From: JBKCUI01 sp052161625
GTDB lineage: Bacteria; Planctomycetota; Planctomycetia; Pirellulales; Pirellulaceae
Assembly (NCBI GenBank): GCA_052161625.1
Contig: CP197412.1
Direction: 5' to 3' (one strand)
DNA: 64,000 nucleotides
The notes under the pieces were generated by a model, which ran no database searches, had not been told where the DNA came from, and saw only the letters and a list, made by a program, of their open reading frames with translations. Positions 1 to 7,162 of the stretch are shown here, in pieces. The first letter of the stretch is position 1. Each line of letters opens with the position of its first letter. Position numbers and translations under genes: made by a program.

Positions 1-1
1 C

Positions 2-2005
2 CTCAAGAGCTTCGATGCTCCTGGAGAGGAACTGCTTCAGGATGAGGAGACCTATCGGGAGAAACTCACGTCGTCGGCCTCCGCGTTGTTGGCATTGATG
101 GGAGTCGAGGCTGACCCGTTGAGCAGCCGGGAGCATATTTTGCTTTCGAACATACTGGATCATGCGTGGCGAAAAGGAACCGATCTTTCGATCGAGGACT
201 TGATCCGCAACATTCAATCCCCCCCGTTGTCTCGTATCGGCGTGATGGACCTGGAGACTTTTTTTCCAACCTCCGATCGTACGAAGCTAGCGATGAGCCT
301 CAATAATCTGCTCGCGTCTCCTGCATTCGCTGGTTGGTTAAAAGGAGAAACGCTGGACATCCGCGACTTGTTGTATCGCAAAGACGGGACCCCAAGGGTC
401 TCTATACTTTCGATCGCCCATCTAAGTGATCCCGAAAGAATGTTCTTTGTGACGATTCTCTTGGGTGAGTTGCTATCGTGGATGCGAGCCCAACCAGGCA
501 CCAGTTCTCTGCGGGCAATCTTCTACATGGACGAGGTTTTCGGATACTTCCCCCCGTCTGCGAAGCCGCCATCGAAACCACCGATGCTTACGCTGCTCAA
601 ACAAGCGCGAGCCTTTGGATTGGGAATCGTTCTTGCTACCCAGAATCCTGTGGACCTCGATTACAAAGGTCTCGCCAACATGGGGACTTGGTTCCTGGGG
701 CGGTTGCAGACACAACGGGACAAGGACCGCGTATTGGACGGTCTCGAGGGAGCCTCTGCCCAGCAGGGAGGCGCCTTCGATCGAGGAGAAATGGAAAGGG
801 CCCTTTCGTCGCTCGGTAACCGCGTTTTTTTGATGAACAACGTGCATGATGACACCCCTACTGTTTTCCAAACGAGATGGGCTTTGTCCTTCCTGCGAGG
901 GCCGCTTTCGCGGGACCAAATATCGAGCTTGATGCAATCGCGAAAGCGAGCGAGAGGGACCACGCAGCTCGAAGGACCGCCGTTGCAAACCGAATCACCG
1001 AAGAGATCGATCGTCGATCGATCAGGAGGGCGACCGATCGTCCCACCTCCGATTGAAGAACGATTTCTTGACATGACCATTATTCCCAAAGCGGGGAGCA
1101 AGTTGGTTTACCGACCCGCCTTCTACGTCGACTGCAGCGTTCACTACGTTCGAGCCTCCTCGAACATCGATGGCTGGGAAGATTTGCAGTGGTTAGCACC
1201 TAGTCTAGAATCGGACGGGATGGAATCAGGAAGTCTGGATAATTGGGAATCGGTGCAGCCTGTTGTTCCAGGAAGTATCCAGCTTCGGCGACAACCCGAC
1301 GAGGGTATTGCGTTCGCAGAGTTGCCCGCTTCCTTCACGAATGCAAAGAACTTGGCAAAGTGGGATAAATCTTTCCGAGACTATCTCTTCCGGCATCAGC
1401 AATATGTGGTGTACCATTGCAAAGCGGTGAAGAAAACCGTCGGTCCAGGAATTTCGGAGTCGGAGGCCCGAATCGCATTAGCGGTGGCGACCAGGGAGGC
1501 GCGAGACGACGCAGTCGAGAAACTGCGAGATAAGTTTGCGGACAAGATTCGTGCACTTCAGGCCCGCCTCCTCACGGCCCAACAGCGATTGGAACGCGAG
1601 AAGCAAGAGGCACAGTCGAAAAAATTAGAGGGCTATTTCGAGGTCGGTTCCTCCTTGCTCGGAGCCTTGTTTGGTCGAAAACGCTCCGGCAGGACCAATG
1701 TGACGAAGGCCGCTTCTGCGGTGAAAAGCATCGGAAGGGCGACGGCTCAGCAAGGCGACGTCATGCGAGCGGAAGAAACTCTAGAAGAGCTAATGGCTGC
1801 GAAAGAGGCTCTCGAGGCAGATGCGAAAAGTGCGATCGACGAGGTCGTTGCGCAGTACTCCCCCGAGAATTTGATTTTGGAATCGGTCGAGATTCCTATT
1901 CGCAAAGGTGATACCAAGATTAAACTCCTCGCCATTGCTTGGGTACCATGGCAAGTCGACGAAAACGGCATTGCCACGCCCCTTGCGAACTGGACGAGCG
2001 CGTAA
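2..2005 (+). CDS. HerA/DUF87-type ATPase with C-terminal coiled coil (5' truncated)
   Basis: The frame is open to the left window edge, so the N-terminus and the Walker A motif lie outside. What remains is the second half of a HerA/VirB4-like P-loop ATPase. A Walker B strand (AIFYMDEVFGYFP) is followed by LLKQARAFGLGIVLATQNP, the sensor-like segment typical of this family, and by an Arg-rich stretch (FLGRLQTQRDKDRVLDGL). The C-terminal third is predicted to be coiled coil (EKLRDKFADKIRALQARLL) and carries a short Gly/Arg-rich GALFGRKRSGR segment. HerA-like enzymes pump or translocate DNA, but many bacterial DUF87 proteins have no known substrate. No NurA nuclease gene follows; the next gene is a ferredoxin 60 bp downstream, so no partner can be inferred. 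Confidence 0.75.
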   Translation, partial: LKSFDAPGEELLQDEETYREKLTSSASALLALMGVEADPLSSREHILLSNILDHAWRKGTDLSIEDLIRNIQSPPLSRIGVMDLETFFPTSDRTKLAMSLNNLLASPAFAGWLKGETLDIRDLLYRKDGTPRVSILSIAHLSDPERMFFVTILLGELLSWMRAQPGTSSLRAIFYMDEVFGYFPPSAKPPSKPPMLTLLKQARAFGLGIVLATQNPVDLDYKGLANMGTWFLGRLQTQRDKDRVLDGLEGASAQQGGAFDRGEMERALSSLGNRVFLMNNVHDDTPTVFQTRWALSFLRGPLSRDQISSLMQSRKRARGTTQLEGPPLQTESPKRSIVDRSGGRPIVPPPIEERFLDMTIIPKAGSKLVYRPAFYVDCSVHYVRASSNIDGWEDLQWLAPSLESDGMESGSLDNWESVQPVVPGSIQLRRQPDEGIAFAELPASFTNAKNLAKWDKSFRDYLFRHQQYVVYHCKAVKKTVGPGISESEARIALAVATREARDDAVEKLRDKFADKIRALQARLLTAQQRLEREKQEAQSKKLEGYFEVGSSLLGALFGRKRSGRTNVTKAASAVKSIGRATAQQGDVMRAEETLEELMAAKEALEADAKSAIDEVVAQYSPENLILESVEIPIRKGDTKIKLLAIAWVPWQVDENGIATPLANWTSA

Positions 2006-2065
2006 TGTCAACGTTTTGAACTGTTTTACATCTGGATCCTTCAACCCATCATCAACGAGAGAACG

Positions 2066-2431
2066 ATGCCGAAACTAACTTTGGAAGGTATTGGAAGCTT
2101 TGAGGTCGCAGAGGGCACGCGATTGGTACAAGCCATACGAGACCAAGGAGTCGATCAATTGCACGCGTGCGGCGGAAAAGCACGCTGCACGACCTGCCGC
2201 GTCGAGTTCGTATCCGGCGAGCCCGAAAAGATGACGCAAGCGGAGAAGGACATCCTCGCGGCACGCGGGTTATCGGGCTGTCGATTGAGCTGCCAAATTC
2301 TTTGTGATCAGGATATGGAGGTGCGCATTGTCAGCCGCTTGGAAGGAAGCGGCCGCAAGGACTCGGGGTCGCCTGTTGCGCCCGAGCTAGAGCCACAGCC
2401 TGTCGTTTGGGTTTCGAAAGCTTCGTCGTAG
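2066..2431 (+). CDS. 2Fe-2S ferredoxin (plant/bacterial type)
   Basis: A 121-residue protein with a beta-grasp ferredoxin fold. The cluster ligands are visible as C35-x5-C41-x2-C44 (ACGGKARCTTC) and a fourth Cys in GCRLSCQ (C76; C72 is the alternative). The order, the spacing and the RLSCQ signature fit the [2Fe-2S] adrenodoxin/chloroplast-type family, which carries single electrons in the cytoplasm. The last 25 or so residues are a Pro/Glu-rich tail beyond the usual domain. ATG start; the next gene (gmd) begins one base after the stop, so the two are probably translated from one message. The redox partner cannot be read from the context. Confidence 0.88.
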   Translation: MPKLTLEGIGSFEVAEGTRLVQAIRDQGVDQLHACGGKARCTTCRVEFVSGEPEKMTQAEKDILAARGLSGCRLSCQILCDQDMEVRIVSRLEGSGRKDSGSPVAPELEPQPVVWVSKASS

Positions 2432-2432
2432 C

Positions 2433-3428
2433 ATGCGAGCCATCATCTCCGGTATTACAGGACAAGACGGTTCGTATCTCTGCGAACTACTGTTGGAAAA
2501 GGGATATACGGTGCACGGCATTGTTCGGCGCAGTAGTTCTCTGGATCGCCCCCGATTGTCCAAACAATACAACGATCCTGCCATTTACGGCAAACGACTG
2601 CATTTGCATTATGCGGACCTCTCGGACGCAACATCGATTCGCAGAATTGTTAGCAAGGCGCAGCCGGACGAGTTTTACCACTTGGCGGGGCAATCGCACG
2701 TTGGATTGAGTTTCGATATCCCTGAAAGCACGTGCGAACTAACCGCAATTGGGACACTTCGCATCATGGAGATCTTGCGCGACCAGGACAAGCCGCCTCG
2801 GTTTTTGCACGCGAGCAGTCGCGAGATTTTTGGGAGTCCAATGGTGGTCCCTCAAAACGAAGAGACTCCCATGAATCCGACCTCCCCCTATGGATGCGCC
2901 AAAGCGTTCGCAACCCAGATGGTGAGAATCTACCGAGAGGCCCACGGTTTATTCTTCTGCAACGCCATTTGCTACAACCATGAAAGCCCTCGTCGAGCTG
3001 AAAATTTCGTAACCAAGAAAATTTCGCTCGCCGCTGCCCGCATCAAGCTTGGGATGCAGCAGGAGTTGTTGATGGGGAACATTGACTCCGAACGGGACTG
3101 GGGATATGCCAAGGAGTTTGTCGAAGCGATGTGGAGGATGCTACAGCAACCCGTTGCGGATGACTTCGTTTTGGCGACAGGAACCACGCATAGCGTCAAG
3201 GAATTCTTGGAGTTGGCTTTTGAACATGTTGGACTCGACTGGAGGAATTACTACCGGTTGGATCCCCGATTCAATCGCCCTGCCGATCCCCAGTCCCTTC
3301 TCGGCGATGCGAGCAAGGCGCAGCGTGTTCTAGGTTGGACCCCGTCAACAACCCTTGCTGAGCTAGCGCAGATCATGGTGGACCACGACTTGGAACGACT
3401 CCGCGAATCCCAAAAGCCGATGCACTAG
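2433..3428 (+). CDS. gmd: GDP-mannose 4,6-dehydratase
   Basis: Converts GDP-D-mannose to GDP-4-keto-6-deoxy-D-mannose, the precursor of GDP-fucose, GDP-rhamnose and related deoxy sugars of surface glycans. The N-terminus GITGQDGSYLCELLLEKGY is the NAD(P)-binding Rossmann signature of this family, followed by the diagnostic VHGIVRRSS. The SDR catalytic residues are present: Ser/Glu in HASSREIFG and the Tyr-x3-Lys in SPYGCAKAF. YNHESPRR and the RDWGYAKEFVEAMW segment are also typical of Gmd. At 331 residues it is slightly shorter than the usual 340-370. It follows the ferredoxin gene by one base. No GDP-fucose synthase gene is in the window. Confidence 0.93.
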   Translation: MRAIISGITGQDGSYLCELLLEKGYTVHGIVRRSSSLDRPRLSKQYNDPAIYGKRLHLHYADLSDATSIRRIVSKAQPDEFYHLAGQSHVGLSFDIPESTCELTAIGTLRIMEILRDQDKPPRFLHASSREIFGSPMVVPQNEETPMNPTSPYGCAKAFATQMVRIYREAHGLFFCNAICYNHESPRRAENFVTKKISLAAARIKLGMQQELLMGNIDSERDWGYAKEFVEAMWRMLQQPVADDFVLATGTTHSVKEFLELAFEHVGLDWRNYYRLDPRFNRPADPQSLLGDASKAQRVLGWTPSTTLAELAQIMVDHDLERLRESQKPMH

Positions 3429-3430
3429 TC

Positions 3431-4102
3431 TCAACTTGACGGTGTCGCGGGCAAGCATGCGGCAGCGAACTGACTCGCGGCCGCTCGAATGCTTGCCCAG
3501 TTTTTATCCTGAATCCAAACTGGATTCAGGAATTGCCCCCCCACTCCCACCGCCACGGCCCCGGATCGAAAGTATTGCGAGACGTTTTGCAAATCGATTC
3601 CCCCTGTCGGCATCAGTCGTAGATAGGGCATGGGGGCCAAGACGTCGCGAATGTAATCGGGACCAAGATTCCTCGCGGGAAAAACTTTGACAATGTCTGC
3701 ACCCGCCTCGGTCGCCAGAGCGATTTCCGTCGGGGTGTATGCCCCGGGGCAAGTTGGAATGCGAGCGCGATGACAGTACTCCATCACGCGGACATCGGTA
3801 ATGGGCGACACAACAAACTGCGCTCCGCAGTCAACCGCGCATTTTGCTTCGTCGAGGTTGCGTACCGATCCAAGTCCGATGGTTGCGTTCCCATTCGAAA
3901 GCTCGGCAAAATGCTTCAGACACTCCGATACGACGCGGGGAGAATCGGGATTGGTGAGAGTAAACTCCAAGCCCCGCACACCTCCCAAAAGAAGGGACTC
4001 GACGAGGGGAAGAGCATTCCGCAGATCAGACAATCGAAGAATTGCGACCAGACGCGAAGCGAGAATGATGGATGTTGAGCGAGGAAGCGACGGTGTTTCC
4101 AT
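3431..4102 (-). CDS. eda: KDPG/KHG aldolase family protein
   Basis: Class I aldolase of the 2-dehydro-3-deoxy-phosphogluconate / 4-hydroxy-2-oxoglutarate family, which splits such 2-keto acids into pyruvate plus an aldehyde. Visible signatures are GLEFTLT with the catalytic Glu, the GLGSVRNLDEA strand, FVVSPI, PGAYTPTE and the Schiff-base Lys in DIVKVFPA, followed by LMPTGGID. I start at the Met of METPSLPR (position 4102) because the 24 residues upstream carry no family similarity; an upstream in-frame start at 4174 exists. The end is 2 bp from the convergent gmd gene. It faces away from the DUF1080 gene at 4206, so a shared control region of about 100 bp lies between them. The exact substrate is not fixed by sequence. 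Confidence 0.88.
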   Translation of the reverse strand: METPSLPRSTSIILASRLVAILRLSDLRNALPLVESLLLGGVRGLEFTLTNPDSPRVVSECLKHFAELSNGNATIGLGSVRNLDEAKCAVDCGAQFVVSPITDVRVMEYCHRARIPTCPGAYTPTEIALATEAGADIVKVFPARNLGPDYIRDVLAPMPYLRLMPTGGIDLQNVSQYFRSGAVAVGVGGQFLNPVWIQDKNWASIRAAASQFAAACLPATPSS

Positions 4103-4205
4103 GTAGCTGTGATTGGGTTTGTCGAACGAAACTGAGGCCTGCCCTATGCTACAATGAACACGATTCTCGGGCACGGTCTACCCCATTCCTTTTTTACCCT
4201 TCCCC

Positions 4206-4904
4206 ATGAAACCGATGAAAAAGCTAACTCTCCTGGCTACCGTTGCGACGGTTTGTATTCCCTTTGCAACACCTGCGGCAACCCATTCTCAAGAAACTGC
4301 GAGCGTCCCTGCAAAGGTTCAACTGGAAGAAGGATTCGAATGGCTATTCGATGGCAAATCCCTATCGGGATGGGAAGGAAACCAAGATTGGTTTCGCATC
4401 GAGGAGGGAGCGATCGTTGCCGGGGCATTGGATAAGAAAATCCCACACAATGAGTTCTTGTGTACCAAAGAAAAGTTCGGCGATTTTGAGCTGAAGCTAG
4501 AAGTGAAGCTACGCGGGCAAGGTGACAACGCCGGCGTGCAATTCCGCACGGCACGAATCCCGAATAACACCGAAGTGAGCGGATACCAATGCGACGTCGG
4601 GAGGGCTTGGAACCGCAATGTTTGGGGGTGTTTGTACGACGAATCGCGCCGGAACAAGATGCTGGCAGAGGTGAGCGACGACAAACTCAAGCAATGGGTC
4701 AAACCGAACGATTGGAATGAACTGAGTATCAAGGCGATTGGGAATCGCATCGAACTCGGCCTCAATGGCAACCCAACCGTGTCGTATCTCGAAGAAGATG
4801 CCAAGATCGCCAAGGAAGGTATCATCGGACTGCAGATTCACTCCGGTCCACCTACGGAAGCCCTTTATCGAAACATTCGAGTCAAGCGACTCGACTCCAA
4901 ATAG
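4206..4904 (+). CDS. Secreted DUF1080 (3-keto-glycoside hydrolase-like) protein
   Basis: A 232-residue exported protein. A signal peptide (MKPMKKLTLLATVATVCIPF, Ala-rich h-region, cleavage probably near THSQ) precedes one DUF1080 domain. The domain is marked by WLFDGKSLSGWEG at its start, GQGDNAGVQFRT in the middle and IIGLQIHSGPP followed by YRNIRVKRL at the end. DUF1080 has a concanavalin-like jelly-roll fold, and characterised members hydrolyse 3-keto-glucosides. It is followed 70 bp later by a Tat-exported Gfo/Idh/MocA oxidoreductase on the same strand, the enzyme class that generates 3-keto sugars. Substrate specificity is inference only. Confidence 0.85.
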   Translation: MKPMKKLTLLATVATVCIPFATPAATHSQETASVPAKVQLEEGFEWLFDGKSLSGWEGNQDWFRIEEGAIVAGALDKKIPHNEFLCTKEKFGDFELKLEVKLRGQGDNAGVQFRTARIPNNTEVSGYQCDVGRAWNRNVWGCLYDESRRNKMLAEVSDDKLKQWVKPNDWNELSIKAIGNRIELGLNGNPTVSYLEEDAKIAKEGIIGLQIHSGPPTEALYRNIRVKRLDSK

Positions 4905-4974
4905 AGACCGCGGTCTTGGCTTCGACTTCATCGACCCATCACTTCAACCTTTACCTCTCACAGGAAACATCACG

Positions 4975-6327
4975 ATGGACAGAAGGCATTTTCTAGCAGG
5001 AGCGGCTGCGGGATCCATTGCACTTACCCAACACCGCGAAACGTTGGCGAATCTATTGGATAGCAAGAGCAAACGAGTTGGCCTGATCGGGACCGGCTGG
5101 TACGGCAAATGCGATTTGTTTCGATTGATGCAGGTCGCTCCTGTCGAAGTGGTGTCCCTGTGTGACGTCGATAGCAAGATGCTCTCGGACGCATCCGAAA
5201 TGGTTTCACAAAAGCAAAAAGGAAAAGCGCCGAGAACCTTTTCAGATTACAGGAAAATGTTGGCGGAAAAGGATCTCGATATTGTCTTGATCGCAACCCC
5301 CGACCATTGGCATGCGCTTCCAACCATCGAGGCTTTGAAATCCGGTGTGGATGTTTACGTTCAAAAACCGATCAGCGTCGATATTGTCGAGGGGGAAGCG
5401 ATGCTGGCCGCCGCGCGCAAATACAATCGTGTGGTTCAAGTCGGAACGCAACGCCGCAGCACCCCGCACTTGATGGAGGCGAAACGGGACATCGTTGACG
5501 CCGGACTTCTTGGGAAAGTCTCGCATGCGGAAGTCTACTGCTACTACCATATGCGAGCGAAAGAAAACCCACCTGATGAGATGCCGCCCTCCCAATTGGA
5601 TTACGAAATGTGGACCGGGCCCGCGCCGATGCGCCCCTACAATAACCTTTGCCACCCACGCCGCTGGCGAGCCTTCAAAGAATATGGCAACGGAATCGTC
5701 GGGGATATGTGCATCCACATGCTCGATCTCGTTCGATGGCAACTGGGATTGGGTTGGCCGACGCGAGTCTCGTCGCAAGGAGGAATCTTTGTCGACAAGA
5801 ATTCCAAAGCCAATATTCCAGACACGCAAACCGCGACGTTCGAGTTTCCAGAATTGAACGTGGTTTGGAACCATCGCACTTGGGGGGATGCCCCCGACCC
5901 CGAATATCCATGGGGAGCTACGCTTTATGGCGAAAAAGGAACGCTCAAAATGAGCGTCCAGAAATTCGACTTTATCCCTAGGGATCGAAGACAAAAACCA
6001 GTCCATCGCGATGTGGTGATGGAACTGGATCAATACCCCGAGGATCGAACCGAGAAAGATTTAGAACAACATGTTGCACCGGCTATTCGCGTGCATATGC
6101 TTGATTTCTTGAAATCGATCCAAGAGCGCTCGAAGCCGGTCGCTGATATTGAACAGGGGCATATCTCCACGGCTTCGTGCATCCTGGCGAATATGTCTTT
6201 GGAGCTTGGACGCTCTTTGACTTGGGACCCTTTGCAGGGCAAAATCGTGGGAGACGAGGCCGCCAATCAGATGTTGCGCCGTGCCTACCGAGCACCTTGG
6301 GTGCATCCCGAAGTGGGGACGGTTTAA
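4975..6327 (+). CDS. Tat-exported Gfo/Idh/MocA family oxidoreductase
   Basis: A 450-residue NAD(P)-dependent sugar oxidoreductase with a twin-arginine leader (MDRRHFLAGAAAG), so it should fold with its cofactor and act outside the cytoplasm. I start at ATG 4975 because the leader begins there; in-frame sequence upstream overlaps the preceding gene. After the leader comes GLIGTGWYGKCDLFRL (GxGxxG nucleotide site). Where most family members have EKP this one reads QKPISVDIVEGE. The remainder is the C-terminal alpha/beta domain, with VGDMCIHMLDLVRWQL and WNHRTWGDAPDPEYPWG. It probably forms a unit with the DUF1080 gene upstream. The end is 4 bp from the convergent fur-like gene. Confidence 0.88.
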   Translation: MDRRHFLAGAAAGSIALTQHRETLANLLDSKSKRVGLIGTGWYGKCDLFRLMQVAPVEVVSLCDVDSKMLSDASEMVSQKQKGKAPRTFSDYRKMLAEKDLDIVLIATPDHWHALPTIEALKSGVDVYVQKPISVDIVEGEAMLAAARKYNRVVQVGTQRRSTPHLMEAKRDIVDAGLLGKVSHAEVYCYYHMRAKENPPDEMPPSQLDYEMWTGPAPMRPYNNLCHPRRWRAFKEYGNGIVGDMCIHMLDLVRWQLGLGWPTRVSSQGGIFVDKNSKANIPDTQTATFEFPELNVVWNHRTWGDAPDPEYPWGATLYGEKGTLKMSVQKFDFIPRDRRQKPVHRDVVMELDQYPEDRTEKDLEQHVAPAIRVHMLDFLKSIQERSKPVADIEQGHISTASCILANMSLELGRSLTWDPLQGKIVGDEAANQMLRRAYRAPWVHPEVGTV

Positions 6328-6331
6328 GCGG

Positions 6332-6781
6332 TTAGCGGCCTGCGGAGGGCTCGCAGACCGAGCAATGTCCTTTTACTAAGATCTCGGTGACTCGAGAGAT
6401 GTTGTGCGATTTTCGAACCTTCTCATCCGGCACCGAGATGCCTTCCAGGCAGGAGACAATTCCACACTCAACACATACGAAGTGTGGGTGGCTGCTGCGA
6501 TCGTGTTCGGGATCGCGAATCTCGAATCGCCAGACGTGGTCCCCCAGTTCCGTGCGGCTTACCAACTCCGCGTCGGTGAGGTCCGTTAGGTTTCGGAACA
6601 CGGTCGCTTTGTCGAATCCTTGGGGGACGAGCAAGTCGGAGAGCTCGGCGTGAGTTTGAGGTTTCGTTGCCTTGCGCAAGGCCGATAGGACCGCAATGCG
6701 AGCCGGCGTGCTTCGGAGTCCAACCGCGCGTAGGATTTGTCGAGCGAGCTCTACTTCGTCGACATCAGGCTTCTTAGTCAT
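6332..6781 (-). CDS. Fur family transcriptional regulator
   Basis: A 149-residue metal-responsive repressor. The N-terminal winged helix (LRSTPARIAVLSALRKA, then KATVFRNLTDLTDAELV) matches the Fur DNA-binding domain. The dimerisation/metal domain has HPHFVCVECG and a C-terminal CSVCEP, giving the two CxxC pairs of the structural zinc site. The regulatory-site residues are less clear: the usual HHH-containing stretch is replaced by RSSHPHF, so Fur, Zur and PerR cannot be told apart. It is the last gene of the eight-gene operon running from about 17.3 kb, 6 bp after the receiver-domain gene. That position could mean operon autoregulation or metal control of the ExbB/ExbD system; no operator was identified. 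Confidence 0.88.
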   Translation of the reverse strand: MTKKPDVDEVELARQILRAVGLRSTPARIAVLSALRKATKPQTHAELSDLLVPQGFDKATVFRNLTDLTDAELVSRTELGDHVWRFEIRDPEHDRSSHPHFVCVECGIVSCLEGISVPDEKVRKSHNISRVTEILVKGHCSVCEPSAGR

Positions 6782-6787
6782 ATTCTG

Positions 6788-7162
6788 CTATTTGCGATCA
6801 AGAAAACGAGACAAGCGTTCATGCGTGCCCACTTCTTGATATTGTAGCTTGCCAAACCCATATTCGGCACCCAGTGCCACGGCGGCTTCCTGATGTTCCG
6901 GATAGTTTGTGATGATCATCACTGGAATGGTTGAAAGGTGGGGATCCGCCTTGATTACCTTGAGAATCGCTACGCCGTCGGAGTAGTCGATATCCAGTTT
7001 GCGGTTGATGAGCACCAAATCGACTCCCCCTTTTTTGAGGATTTCCAAGGTATCTTCGAGCGCGTCGGCCCGCAGGACTTGGACATCGTATCGGGAGGAA
7101 AGCATCGAATGGATCGATGCGTGGTCGGGATTGCAGTTTCCGACGTCGAGAACGGTCTTCAT
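6788..7162 (-). CDS. Single-domain response-regulator receiver, phospho-acceptor Asp replaced by Asn
   Basis: A 124-residue stand-alone receiver domain with no output domain. The fold is recognisable: first strand KTVLDVGNC, then GVDLVLINRKL, VMIITN (T near the switch position), GAEYGFGKL with the conserved Lys. The residue where the phosphorylated Asp normally sits at the end of strand 3 is Asn53 (LVLINRKL), and the acidic pair after strand 1 is only partly kept (D6, D13). Conventional phosphorylation is therefore unlikely, and the protein may act as a phosphorylation-independent interaction module. Its ATG overlaps the stop of the 701-residue protein upstream by one base (TAATG), so translation is probably coupled. 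No histidine kinase is nearby. Confidence 0.8.
   Translation of the reverse strand: MKTVLDVGNCNPDHASIHSMLSSRYDVQVLRADALEDTLEILKKGGVDLVLINRKLDIDYSDGVAILKVIKADPHLSTIPVMIITNYPEHQEAAVALGAEYGFGKLQYQEVGTHERLSRFLDRK

Noticed and set aside
2..2005. HerA-type antiphage defence module
   Set aside because: Only the C-terminal half of the ATPase is visible; no nuclease, SIR2 or DUF4297 partner gene follows on the visible side.
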